From positions 124,001 to 188,000 of the forward strand of contig JABTTQ020000654.1 in assembly GCA_016081115.2 (NCBI GenBank): a DNA stretch of 64,000 bases, in the 5' to 3' direction. The notes under the pieces are model-generated. The model made no database searches. It was not told the origin of the DNA and saw only the letters and a program-made list of their open reading frames with translations. Made by a program: the position numbers and the translations under genes. This DNA comes from Rehmannia glutinosa. Lineage: Eukaryota; Streptophyta; Magnoliopsida; Lamiales; Orobanchaceae. Shown in pieces: positions 45,508 through 56,700 of the stretch. The first letter of the stretch is position 1, and each line of letters starts with the position of its first letter.

Positions 45508-46030
45508 AAACTAGAGATGACATCTACTAATAAACCTTCATGTAGAAATAAGACTAGTAAAGTTTGGAAATTTTTTACATTAAAGAATGAACAAAATAAA
45601 GTAACATGTAATTTTTGCAAAATAGAATTTAAATTTATAAAAGGCAGTGGTACGGGAACATTAAGTAGACATTCAGGTAAAACACAACCGGGTTGGGATA
45701 GTGAGGAACAATCTATTGGAGGTAGTAGACAACAAATTTTACACCAAACTACAAATGGAAAAATTAGTAACTTTATTTATAAACAAAAACAAATGAGATT
45801 AGAACTTGCAAAATAGTTGTTCATGCCGAGTGCGGAAAATTATAAATTTGAAACTTTTTTGTTAAGAGGGTGTCAACCACAATTCAAACATGTCTCGCAC
45901 ATACATGCTATAAAGATGGTTATAAACAATATGAACAAGAAATAAATGAATTAAGACAGCATTTTTCGAATTTAACTTAAAAAAATTCTTTCACTTGTGA
46001 TGTGTGGAGGGGTAGGGTAAACTTGCATTA
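45508..46030 (+). pseudogene. hAT transposase N-terminal part, copy 2
   Basis: The open frame 45445-45816 again encodes the BED finger (CNFCKIEFKF...LSRHSGK), differing from copy 1 at only a few codons. The apparent start upstream of 45508 is not hAT sequence but flank joined by the deletion. The transposase is then cut by S4 at 46031, after ACTTGCATTA. Confidence 0.85.
46026..46030 (+). repeat. Target-site duplication of S4 (left copy)
   Basis: CATTA lies before S4 and again after it (60989-60993). The uninterrupted hAT of copy 1 (29148-29152) has a single CATTA there, which confirms the empty site. Confidence 0.95.
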
Positions 46031-47606
46031 TGTTGGGAAATTTATTGTTTAGATTTTGATGAATGCCATTTAAAACTTAGACTAGAAAGTTGGCACCACA
46101 TTTTCCTTGTAATTTGCATTGTAATAGATAGGGTTGTATGAGCTGAGTCAAGTCAGCTATGGCTGGATATACAAGAAGTCAACTGGAGACTGAAATGAAG
46201 ACTCCGTTGTGAAACAGCTGAGTATGGCAAGGAGGAGAAGTCAAGAACTCGACTGAAGGAGTATCACCGATGGGATCGGTTGTGTGTGAAGTGTCAGTCA
46301 AGTCAACTCAAGAAACCATGTCTCAAGTTGAAGTGACAGATGAGTCATCCATTGATTGGAAGCTAACTCGTTGTCACCTGGAGAAGTTAGAGAACTGCAG
46401 TCAAGTCAAGACAACTGAAAAGAATCTGTTGCACAGAAGTCAAGAAGCTTACCTAAATAAGTAATACTTCCATACTGCCATGTCTGAAAGTGTTCGGTCC
46501 CCGAGAAGCGTGCAAAAGGAATAAACCAATGGGAAGATCGCACCTCGTGTCGGACTCAAAAAGTGAACATTCATTTAATACGAGGAAATATCAACATCAA
46601 GGACTGCAACAAGACAAGCCAACGAACATAAGTGACTTTTGAAAATCAGCCTATCTCTTCAACGGGCAGATTTTTGAAAGTTCACTATAAAAGGTTGAGG
46701 AATCACTTTGAAAAAAAAAACCTTGCGAACCTAAACCACGAACTATAAATCAATTATTCGAACTGAAACCTGCAATTTATTCTCAAGTTATTCAAGCGAA
46801 TCCTCAAGCCTAAATTTCGACGGAAATCGATCCAACACCAAGCTGTGAAGGAAAGACAACTTCAAACTGTTGAAGAGGAAACTTTTGAAGAATCAAAAGG
46901 GGTCTATATTCCAAGGAGGATTGTAGAAAGGTTCAAGGTCGAACCAGTCTCAAGTTATTGGAGGGCTTCGTGATCAAATCCAAGAAGCTTGAGCAAGTGA
47001 GTGAAGTAGCAAGGCAAGTTGCCTTACTGTGAAGAAGGCCGAGTCGGATGAGAAGCCATTTGTGTGATCATTGCATCTCTGGTCGAGTCCCAAAGGATCA
47101 AGTCATTTTGTGTGATCAAGACTTGTATACGGGTGATAACCACTTTGTACTCGATCAATACTTAGTGGATTCCTCCGGGGAGTTGGAGAAGAGAGGAGTA
47201 GAAGAATTATCCCATCTTCGAACCTCTATAAAAATTATTGTGTCATTTGCATTTCAGCATTTTATTTCTGCATATCATTTTATATCTGCTGATAATTTGC
47301 TATCCAAATGATAATTTACAAAGTGCTAAAATCAAGTGTTAAAACAAACTTAAACCAAATTCAAGGGTGTTAAGTCTTCCGCTGAAAATCTCATCACAGC
47401 CAAGTTAAGGTTTAGACTAAACAGTTGAGTTATTCTATCAACAGCTCAATCGAGTCTGTTGAGTGGCTAACTTTGCTGGTTAACTAACTTAGTTGTACCT
47501 CAAGAACATAGCTGTGAAATTAACCCTGTTATTTTAAAAGGACTAAAATCGAAAAGTTGGTAAGGTTTATTCAACACCCCCTTTGAAACCTTACTCACGA
47601 CCTACA
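46031..47606 (+). repeat. 5' LTR of S4
   Basis: It starts TGTTGGGAAA and ends ACGACCTACA, 1576 bp. TGAGTCA sites are near 46143 and 46341 and a TATA-like string (TATAAAAATT) near 47227. The stretch 46490-47160 differs from the other LTRs mainly at CAG/CTG-type sites. Confidence 0.93.
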
Positions 47607-47608
47607 AG

Positions 47609-47620
47609 TGGTATCAGAGC
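47609..47620 (+). promoter_or_regulatory. Primer binding site of S4 (tRNA-iMet)
   Basis: TGGTATCAGAGC starts two bases after the 5' LTR, the same spacing as S3. Confidence 0.95.
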
Positions 47621-47731
47621 GGTTGGTTCATTGAGCCTTCCGCACTGGTTACTGAACTAGATCTCCAATCTTTCAAATAAGTTTTTTTTAACACTTGTTC
47701 TTTCAAAGACATTTTTTTTGTAAAGTTATTC

Positions 47732-49915
47732 ATGGAAGCAAATTTGACATGCATCCCTATGTTCACTATTGAGTAATTTGATGACTGGAAAATTCGTATG
47801 CAGGCTCTTCTATCTGTTTTACATTATGAAATGTGGCTAGTAATAGAGGATGGGCCACTGCAAATATTGAAAGTGAACACAGCTGCAAGGAGAGCTGCTG
47901 CAGCTGAAGGAGAGGAAGTTGTGGTCGAAGCAAGACCAGCCCTATTGAAAAACCAAGGACTGAATGGACCATTGATGACAGAAAGAGATACAACTTGGAT
48001 AATGTGGCCAAGGATATTCTCTACAAGACTCTGGACAAAGCAATGTTCAATAAAGTCAAATCATGCAAAACAACAAAAGAAATCTGGGATAAACTAACTT
48101 TAATTTGTGAAGGATCAGAGCAAATTAAGGAAAACAAATTATCTGTTGTTCAAAAATTTGAAAACTTTAAAATGCTTGCAGGTGAGACAATGGATCTGCT
48201 GGATGCTAGATTCACTGAAATTACTCAGCACTTGGAAAGGAATACACACAAAAGGAAATGTGTATGAAGATACTAAGGAGCCTCCCCGCTGAGTGGGAAA
48301 TGAAAACCATGGCTCTAAGGCACTCGATGGACCTATCAAAAACATCCAATCATGAACTATTATCAGACCTCAAAGCTTATGAATTTGAGCTGAGAAGAGA
48401 AGATCAAGAGGAGACAGATGTACCCAAAACAGATGCACTCATAGTAAAGGATGGGAAAAGAGTTGAGGTTAAAGAAGCTATTGACCAGGAGGAAATTGTC
48501 TTGATGGTTAAAAGATTCAACAAGTTCTTCAACAAGAACTACAAAAGAAATAAAGGTGAATCCTCCAGAAGACATTCAGCTTCCTCCAAGTCAAGGGAAG
48601 ATAGGCCACCAAAGAGAGTTGAGTATCAAAAGGTCGAATATCAAAGACCTGACAACCCAAGAAATGAGAGAGCTTGTGTTGGAATTGCAGACAACCAGGA
48701 CATTTTGCTATTGATTGTCCATATCATGTAGTCAATAAATACAAGAATGAAGAAGAAAGAAGAGTCTTCAGAGAAAGAAGACAAGAAAAGAAAAAGGCAA
48801 TGTTGGCTGCTGAGACTGCTGAGATAGATAAGTCAAAGGAAGCAACAGACACAGAGAGTAGTGAAGCTGACTACTCGAGTGATTCTGAAGAAGAAGCATT
48901 GATCTGTCTAATGGTTAAAGAACAAGATCAACCTGACCAAGAAGATGAGGTACACTCTAAATCATCTCACTCAGATTCTAGTGATAGTGATTGTGACACA
49001 CACACTTCATCACCCACTGATCTTTATGATTCATTAGGCAAAATGATGAAAGACTTTGAGCACATTAAGTCCTCACACACACTATTAAATGAGGAAAACA
49101 GCCCATTTCAAAAGCCAAAACTCATTTGAATAAGGAGCTCGAAAGTACTCTAAGTCACATAGCTGATGAGAATAAAGACCTGAAGGCTGAGAATGCTAAA
49201 CTAATAGCAGAGATAGCTGCTATAGAGAAGAGAGAAAATGATCTCAAAAATGTGATTGCTTCATTCACTAAGGCATCTAAATCATTGGATGACCTTACTA
49301 TGAGCCAAAAAGAGTGTGGAGATAAGTCACGCATAGGATTCAACTCCTTTGTGCACAGTCAAACTCCCAGAGTGATCTTGGAGAAAGGATCTTCAAGTAA
49401 TAAAGCATCTCAAAACCCAAGACACCAAATGTTGCACTCACATTCACTCCAAAGCACAATCACAAACAAACTGGCCTTGGATATAAAGGAAAAGAAAAAT
49501 AGCCAGTTGAGTATGCTGAGAGGACAGCTGAGAAAATCAGAGTGCCTCAAAGAAACTCCAAACAGGAAGTACTCTTTGTGAAGAAGAAACAGAGCTACCA
49601 AAATCCCCGGAAGTTCTATCAAAGGAACACAAATGATGGGAATGGTAGAAACTACCCAAGCCAAGCCGATTGGAATAATGTGAAATATCAAAGAAAGACC
49701 TGGAATATATGCCAAAATGGCAAAGGCCTAGAACTCAGCAAAGGTCATTCCAAAGGCAAAAGAGCTATCATCAGCACACATATGCATCCAAGCACTACAC
49801 TCAGAGATATCACAACTACCCAAAGAAGGCAATGCTAAAATATACACACAGGCATACAGACAAAAGAGACAGTTGTATGAACCTAAAGCCCCCAAGCAAT
49901 TTGCCAAAGTAAATT
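47732..49915 (+). pseudogene. S4 gag
   Basis: It starts MEANLTCIPMFTIE, then hits a TAA near 47774. The gag core follows (MKTMALRHSMDLSKTSNHELLSDLKAYEFELR, 48300-48400). The zinc knuckle CWNCRQPGHFAIDC is at 48677-48718 after a frameshift. Then come an acidic Ser-rich linker (EALICLMVKEQDQPDQEDE), a long coiled coil (LNKELESTLSHIADENKDLKAENAKLIAEIAAIEKREN as separate heptads, 49120-49260) and a basic Gln/Tyr/His tail. The domain order matches S3 gag. Frameshifts near 48240, 48665 and 49120 split it. Confidence 0.85.
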
Positions 49916-49949
49916 ATGATTATGGCACAGATAGATGGCAACCTCTTAA

Positions 49950-52900
49950 AGTAAGATCATTTGTCTATAGGTTGGTTGGATCATCTTACAGCACTAACCC
50001 CTCAGGACCCAGGCAAGTATGGGTACCTAAAAACTGATTTCCTTGATTGCGAGGTTCGGGGAACAAAAGAGTGCCAAGGAACCTGGTACATGGATAGTGG
50101 TTGTTCCAGACACATGACAGGGAACAAGAAAAATCTGTCAAAATTCAAGGAGATTAGAGGTGCAAAAGTCATATTTGGAGGAAATGAAGCTCCAGGGGAA
50201 ATAAGAGGCACTGGATCCATCAACAAAAATAGATTAGAAATCACAGATGTTGCATATGTTGAAGGCCTCAACTTCAACCTGTTAAGCATCAGCCAACTCT
50301 GTGACAAGAGATATAATGTTGGATTCAATATGGGAATGTGCCAAATTAAAGACACTAAATCAAATGAAGTAGTGTTGCAAGGAACCAGACAAAAGAATAT
50401 GTATGTGATAGATTGGTCGACTACCACACCAAGCACTTGTCTGCTAGCAAAGAGTACAAATTTGAATCAAGGTCGTGGGCACAAGAAGCAGTTGAGTCAT
50501 CCGAATTTCAAGACAATTAACAAGCTTGCAAGGAGTAATCTTGTAGAAGGATTGCCAGACTCAGTGTACAAGAAAGAAAGTGTTTGTGATGCATGCCAGA
50601 TGGGAAAGCAAATCAAATCATCATTCAAGGAGAAGTCTAGTCCATCTTCAACAAGGATGTTGCATCTGTTGCATATGGACTTATTTGGTCCAATTGAGCC
50701 AGCCAGCATAAGTGGAAAAAAATACACCCTAGTAGTGGTGGATGATTATTCAAGATATACATGGACAATCTTCATGTGTAAAAAGAAGGAAACTCTGCAG
50801 AAGTTACCTCAACTGATGAAAAGAGTTCAAAATGAGAAGAGTCAAACCATTATAAAGATAAGATCTGATAGAGGAACTGAGTTTGTCAATGGAATTATAA
50901 CTCAGTATTGTGTTGAAAATGGTATTGCTCATGAATTATCTGCAGCAAGGACTCCACGTGCAGAATGGAGTAGCGAGAAAGAAGAAGAAATGAACTACGA
51001 AGGAAGTGCAAGGACCATGTTAGCCACGGCAGGCTACCTAAAAGATTTTGGGATGAAGCCATAAACATTGCATGCTATACTCAAAATAGATGCATGATCA
51101 ATAGACAGCTGACAAAGACTCCCTATGAAATATGGACAGGGAGAAAACCAAATGTTGGATATTTTGAAATATTTGGATGTAAATGCTTCATCCACAACAA
51201 TGGCAAGGATAATCTAAAGGCTTTTGATGCTAAAGCTGATGAAGGTATCTTCTTGGGATACTCAGCTGAAAGCAAAGCCTATAGAGTACTGAACAAGAGG
51301 ACTATGGTTACAGAAGAGTCTATCCATGTGATTTTTAATGAACCTAATGTAAATGGAGAGAACATTGAAGAGTTAACTGCTAAGCTGAATCATCCAACCA
51401 TGCAGAAAAGTCCTTATGTTGAAGCTGAAGCTGGAGAAATCAACCAAGATGAAGATGAGATAGCTGAATCTCAAAGACAGCTGGAAAATCTGCAGCTAAG
51501 TGATGATGAGAGAGATGCTCAAGACAACACACCTGCAAGACGCCTGAATCCAGCTAACTTACTCAAGCCTGATGTGAGATGGCTGAGAGACCATCCACCA
51601 GAGCTAGTTATTGGAAATGTAAGAGATGGTGTAAGAACCAGATCCAGAGCTTAACAAGAAGCAATGTTCATTTGCTTTATTTCTCAAATAGAACCAAAAG
51701 ATGTGTCCCAAGCACTGGATGACACACATTGGATTCAAGCCATGCAAGAAGAGCTGAATCAGTTTAAAAGGAACAAGGTTTGGGAATTGGTGCAAAGACC
51801 AACCCATCAAAATGTTATTAGCACAAAATGGGTTTTCAGAAATAAGATGAATGAGGAAGGATATGTGGTAAGAAACAAAGCAAGATTGGTAGCCAAAGGG
51901 TATTGCCAAGAAGAGGGAATAGATTTTGATGAAACATTTGCTCCTGTTGCAAGATTAGAAGCAATAAGGATGTTTCTTGCCTATGTTGCTCACAAGAACT
52001 TTATTGTATATCAAATGGATGTGAAAAGTGCATTCTTAAATGGATTGTTGGAATAAGAAGTCTATGTTGAACAATCTCCAGGTTTTGAGCAGAAGACTCC
52101 TGGAGATAAGGTGTACAAGCTCAAGAAAGCTCTATATGGATTGAAACAGGCACCTAGAGCATGATATGATACGTTACCTCAATTTCTGACAGATAATGGA
52201 TTCACCAAAGGCAAAGTAGACAGAACACTCTTCAGAATTCAAGATGGAGAGAGTATACTGCGTGTTCAAATATATGTGGATGATATCATTTTTGGATCCA
52301 CAAACAAAGAGCTGTGTGATAAGTTCTCAAACCTCATGCAAGGCAAATTTGAAATGAGCATGATGGGAGAGTTGACATTCTTTTTAGGACTTCAAGTTGA
52401 ACAGCTGAAGGATGGAACCTTCATAAGTCAAACAAAGTACACCAGGGATTTAATGAAGAAATTTGTTATGGAAGAGAAGTCTTTTGTGAAAATACCAATG
52501 AATACATCAGTCAAGATGGACATGGATGTAGATGGCAAGCCTGTGGATCAAACCAAATACAGAGCACTCATTGGATCACTGCTGTATTTAACAGCAAGCA
52601 GGCCAGACATCACCTTTGCAGTAGGTGTATGTGTAAGATTTCAATCTGCACCAAAGGAGAGCCATATGACTGCTGCTAAGAGAATCCTAAGATATTTGAA
52701 GGGATGCCAAGAAGTTGGCTTATGGTATCCAAAGGAAGGTGGATTCAAGCTAATTAGTTATTCAGACTCTGACTATGCTGGATGTAAGGTTGACAGGAAG
52801 AGTACTTCAGGTACATGTCAAATGCTTGGAAACAGATTGGTTTCCTGGTTTAGCAAGAAGCAAAACTCAATAGCCACATCCACAGCTGAAGCAGAGTACA

Positions 52901-53217
52901 AAGTTGTGGGCAACTGTTGTGCCCAAATCTTATTGATGAGACAACAGCTGAGAGATTATGAAATTGAAGAAAAAGATATTCCAATTATGTGTGATAACAC
53001 AAGTGCTATTGCAATCACTCAGAATCCTGTGTTGCATTCAAGAACAAAATACATTGATGTCAGATATCATTTCATAAGAGATCATGTTGAAAAGAAAGAC
53101 ATCACCTTGGAATATATCTCAACTGATAAATAGTTCGCTGACATATTCACAAAGCCATTATGTGAATCAAGATTTGAAGAGCTTAAGCATGAGCTAGGGT
53201 TAATTGAGATGAGTTGA
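49950..53217 (+). pseudogene. S4 pol: protease, integrase, reverse transcriptase, RNase H
   Basis: The protease site WYMDSGCSRHM is near 50083. Next are a GAG-pre-integrase region with CDACQMGK (50587) and an integrase core with MDLFGPI (50677), DDYSRYTW and RSDRGTEF (50866). The third acidic residue, normally in NGVVERKNRT, falls in a garbled stretch at 50950-50990. RT has WVFRNKMNEEG, FAPVARLEAIR, QMDVKSAFLNG and YVDD (52273-52284). RNase H has YSDSDYAG, STAEAEY and DNTSAIAI. Stops occur at about 51062, 51652, 52054, 52162 and 53131. Confidence 0.9.
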
Positions 53218-53773
53218 CACTCAGAAGACTCAATGAGAAGAGATGAAACATGATAAGATGAAAACAGAGTAGATCTTACAAATTAGCCAAGTGAATCAGC
53301 CGTATCGAAAAGTCAGTTGTATCGAGTTAGCTGACAGCTGAGTCACTATACGTATAGAGAGAAGAAGAGTTGAGTCAGTTAAGGAGTAAGCTGAGTCATT
53401 TATGAGCTAAGTGACAAAAATGCAGTCATTTTTAATGAGCGGGAATGTTTTTAAGGATGACGTCAACGTAATAATGACGGGTATAGTCAAAAGTTGCACA
53501 GTAAGCATATGATTGGATATAAATGCTGCCACATTAAATGTGAGCAATTAAATGCAAATGAGACGTGCTAAATCTGAGCCGTTGATCTTGATCAATATTT
53601 CAAAAACCAAAAACACGTCCTTTCATAACCCTTATATACCCTTTTGTTCAGTTTTCTCTCTCACTTCAAAAACTGTTCACCTTTCCAAAGCAAGAAAGCA
53701 AGTATCTTTTCTCTTAAAACCCTACCAATCTTCAAAGCAAGTTCGTCAAGTCTCGTTCGATAAAATCACGGAA
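53218..53773 (+). other. pol to env-like spacer of S4
   Basis: Noncoding, conserved with S2 8111-8663. It contains a run ending CCCTTATATACCC (about 53628-53640) and then a CT/CA-rich leader before the ATG. It could carry a promoter or acceptor site for the third ORF. Confidence 0.5.
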
Positions 53774-56700
53774 ATGGCACCAGGACATGATTTTACTAAG
53801 CTCGCAAAGCAAATCCACACCGGATCAACCGTGGATTTTGAAGGGATGATAAAGTAGGGTTCCGATGAAACCCTTGTGAAGAAAATAGCTTATAAGATTG
53901 AGAAATTTGGGCTAAAACCCTTTCTCACACTGGAATACCAAATGACATACGTAGAGGAGGTTGCCCAGTTCTACGTAAACACTGAGGTGCAAGACGAAGG
54001 GATTAAATCCTCCGTCCACCGCAAGGACATTCTAATCACTGCAAAGGACCTGTCGGAGCACTGTTTATTGTCGTCGGAGGGTATGCCGGAGATATATGAA
54101 GCAAACGTAGATTTGGTCGCTGCATGGAAGGAAGTGGCCAAACCCAAGTGTACTGCAAAAGTTGTCTACACAGTTGACAAGAAGCTGCTGAAGGATGATT
54201 ATCACAAACTGTTGGATATCGTTGCCAAATGTGTAGACATGAAGTTTGGAAGCTTCAATCAGCTGTCCAAAACCAAACTGATCGTCATGGCTATGATCAT
54301 GGAGGAGAACAAGGTCAACTGGGCATAATTCGTCTACAGCAGACTCTGCCAGAATGTTGCAAATAAGTCCTTCAAGGACGATGGGTCATTTGTAGGATCT
54401 CTGGGGTATGGCCTTGTAATTGGCCACTTGATGGAGGTGAAGGGTGTTCCCCTTCGACATAGAAAATCCTTTCATGTTACCAAGAAGATGTTTCGGGCCA
54501 ACTTGTTTGGAGCCCAGAAGAGAGCATATGCCAAGAGGGCGGATACCAGCGAGGGGGAATCAGCTGATCCTGAAGAAATAGCTGTTACTTCCTCTCCCAA
54601 GAAGAAAGTTGTCCATGCAAAGCAGCAAAGAAGATAGTTGTCCCCTGCAAAGAAAGGAGAAAGATGCCTGCCCGCAGTAGAATCCGCCCCCTGCTGGTAG
54701 TGTCTCCTGCCCCTGCGGTAGGCGGAAGAGAAGGAACCTCTAATACCTTCTCCAACCATCAAGAAGAAGAGGACTGCCAAGCCCAAGAAAAGCAGCTTCT
54801 CAGACGAAGAAAGATGCACCGGCCCCCACCGCCAAGGAATCTGAGGAAGCCGTATCCGAACCAGAAATTCCTCTGGTAAGGACAAAAAGAAGAAGACTCA
54901 CCAAGCGTTCAGAGCTTGAGAAGACAAAGTGAGTCCGCCACTCGGTGGAAAAGATCTCGAGAGGCTTGAAGAAGTGCGATCTCTAAATTATTGATGAAAC
55001 AAACCAAGTCATTGAGACCGTCGCAGAGGCAAACAAGACCGATTGTGGGCCGAGAACAAGAACAAGAAGCGGCGAAGCAGATCTTCTTTGAGGGTGAAGA
55101 GAAGCGACGAGTTTGCTACCCTCCATTCACGAAAAGGAAGGGCAACGGGGAGAGGATGAAGATGATGATGTAATCATATGCTCCATATTGTACCCGGACA
55201 TCCAAAATCGTCTAAGACCATGGAGGAAATGGAAGTTGAGTCACTCTAGGGTGCGTTTGAACATCCGAGTTTATTGATGAGGAGGAGGAACTCTTCGGTT
55301 CTTGAAGTTGACCGCGATCTTTGCAAGCCTTGGATGAGGATAATTGTATTAATATCTGCGATTCGGAAGGAAAACGAAGCGTGCAAGAGCATCCGAGGAA
55401 GCGAGAGGCTCGAGAAAGCCAAAGATTTGTCCTCTAACTCGGAACAGCGACCATACTCATCCTCATCTTGACATACTCTCCAGGCGGTGGTGATGAGGAC
55501 ATGGACCCTATTGTTGCACAAGAAAAGTTGGACATGCAACAAGCCATGCGGGAATCCACACTGATGCATGAGAAAGAGCTGATGGAATGACCAGGAGAGT
55601 CTTCTAAATCATAGCTGGAAATTGATCCGTTGGGAGTGGTGCAGCAGATTGCCATTTTATTATTCCGCAACCACTTCCCGACCACCGAGAAGACGGATCT
55701 AAGGGAATTGGCGATGACACCGGGAATTTGCACCCAAGTTGAGCCAACCCCTGTTGAAGGTGTCTTACCACCGCCTTTTTACGATTTGACTACTCATTCG
55801 ACAAAGTCGGGACTTTGGAGCAGAATGACCCCAACATAAGTCACTCAGCCGGTGAGTGAGCGGTGAGGAAAACTCACTCCACTGCAGCTAGGTCGGAGGA
55901 TGCTGCAGATGACTCCACCATGAATCTAGGAGGCGAAGTGGAGAAGGAACAAGAAAAGGAAACACAGTAAGTTGTCACCTTGTTAAGCGCGGACGATTGA
56001 ATTTGTCTCATCACGAAGTGCCACCGCTCTGCGGCCGAGGACGCCAGCGCCGATGCGGTCGAGGCACGAGGATGGTTCTTCCCGGGATTTAACACTGGCA
56101 ATGAAAGTGCAATCCACGGAGTTGAGACTCTTGTGGATGCCAATGCTGAAGACCCTAAGACGATTGCGCTGTCGAAGGGATTTATCTGAGGCCCATTGCG
56201 ATTGAGACTGCGGGGAGGTAATGAAGGCCTAAGGGAGGTTGAGACTTCCCTAGGTAAAAATCAAGGAGAGAAGAGCATTCCTCGGACCATAATTGCGATT
56301 CGGATGAGGAAATTAGTGCTCTTCATGACTCCCAGGATGATCCCGATACAACCTTCCTAGGATCTACTGGATGAAGTTGAGTCTACCCCAATTGCACATC
56401 AAAAGACTCGGTGAGGATGTTCTTCCTAGTACGAGAAAGCCGGACTTCAAATTTTTGCCGCCGACAAGCGTTCAATTTTGATGATGAGCCAAGCCTTCAA
56501 GACTCATCATCTTCCGATGACGCGATGGTGCGGTGAGGAACAAGCAAATTCACTTAGCGTAACCATCGAGGCGAAGAAAAGTTTAAGACAGTGAGGCTCG
56601 GTCATCCGCCAAACCACTCACCAAGGCCCAAAGTTTGAAACCAAATCGTCTACGCGAGGCTCCCAAAGTCAGAAAGGAGACTCCACTCAACCGGGCACAT

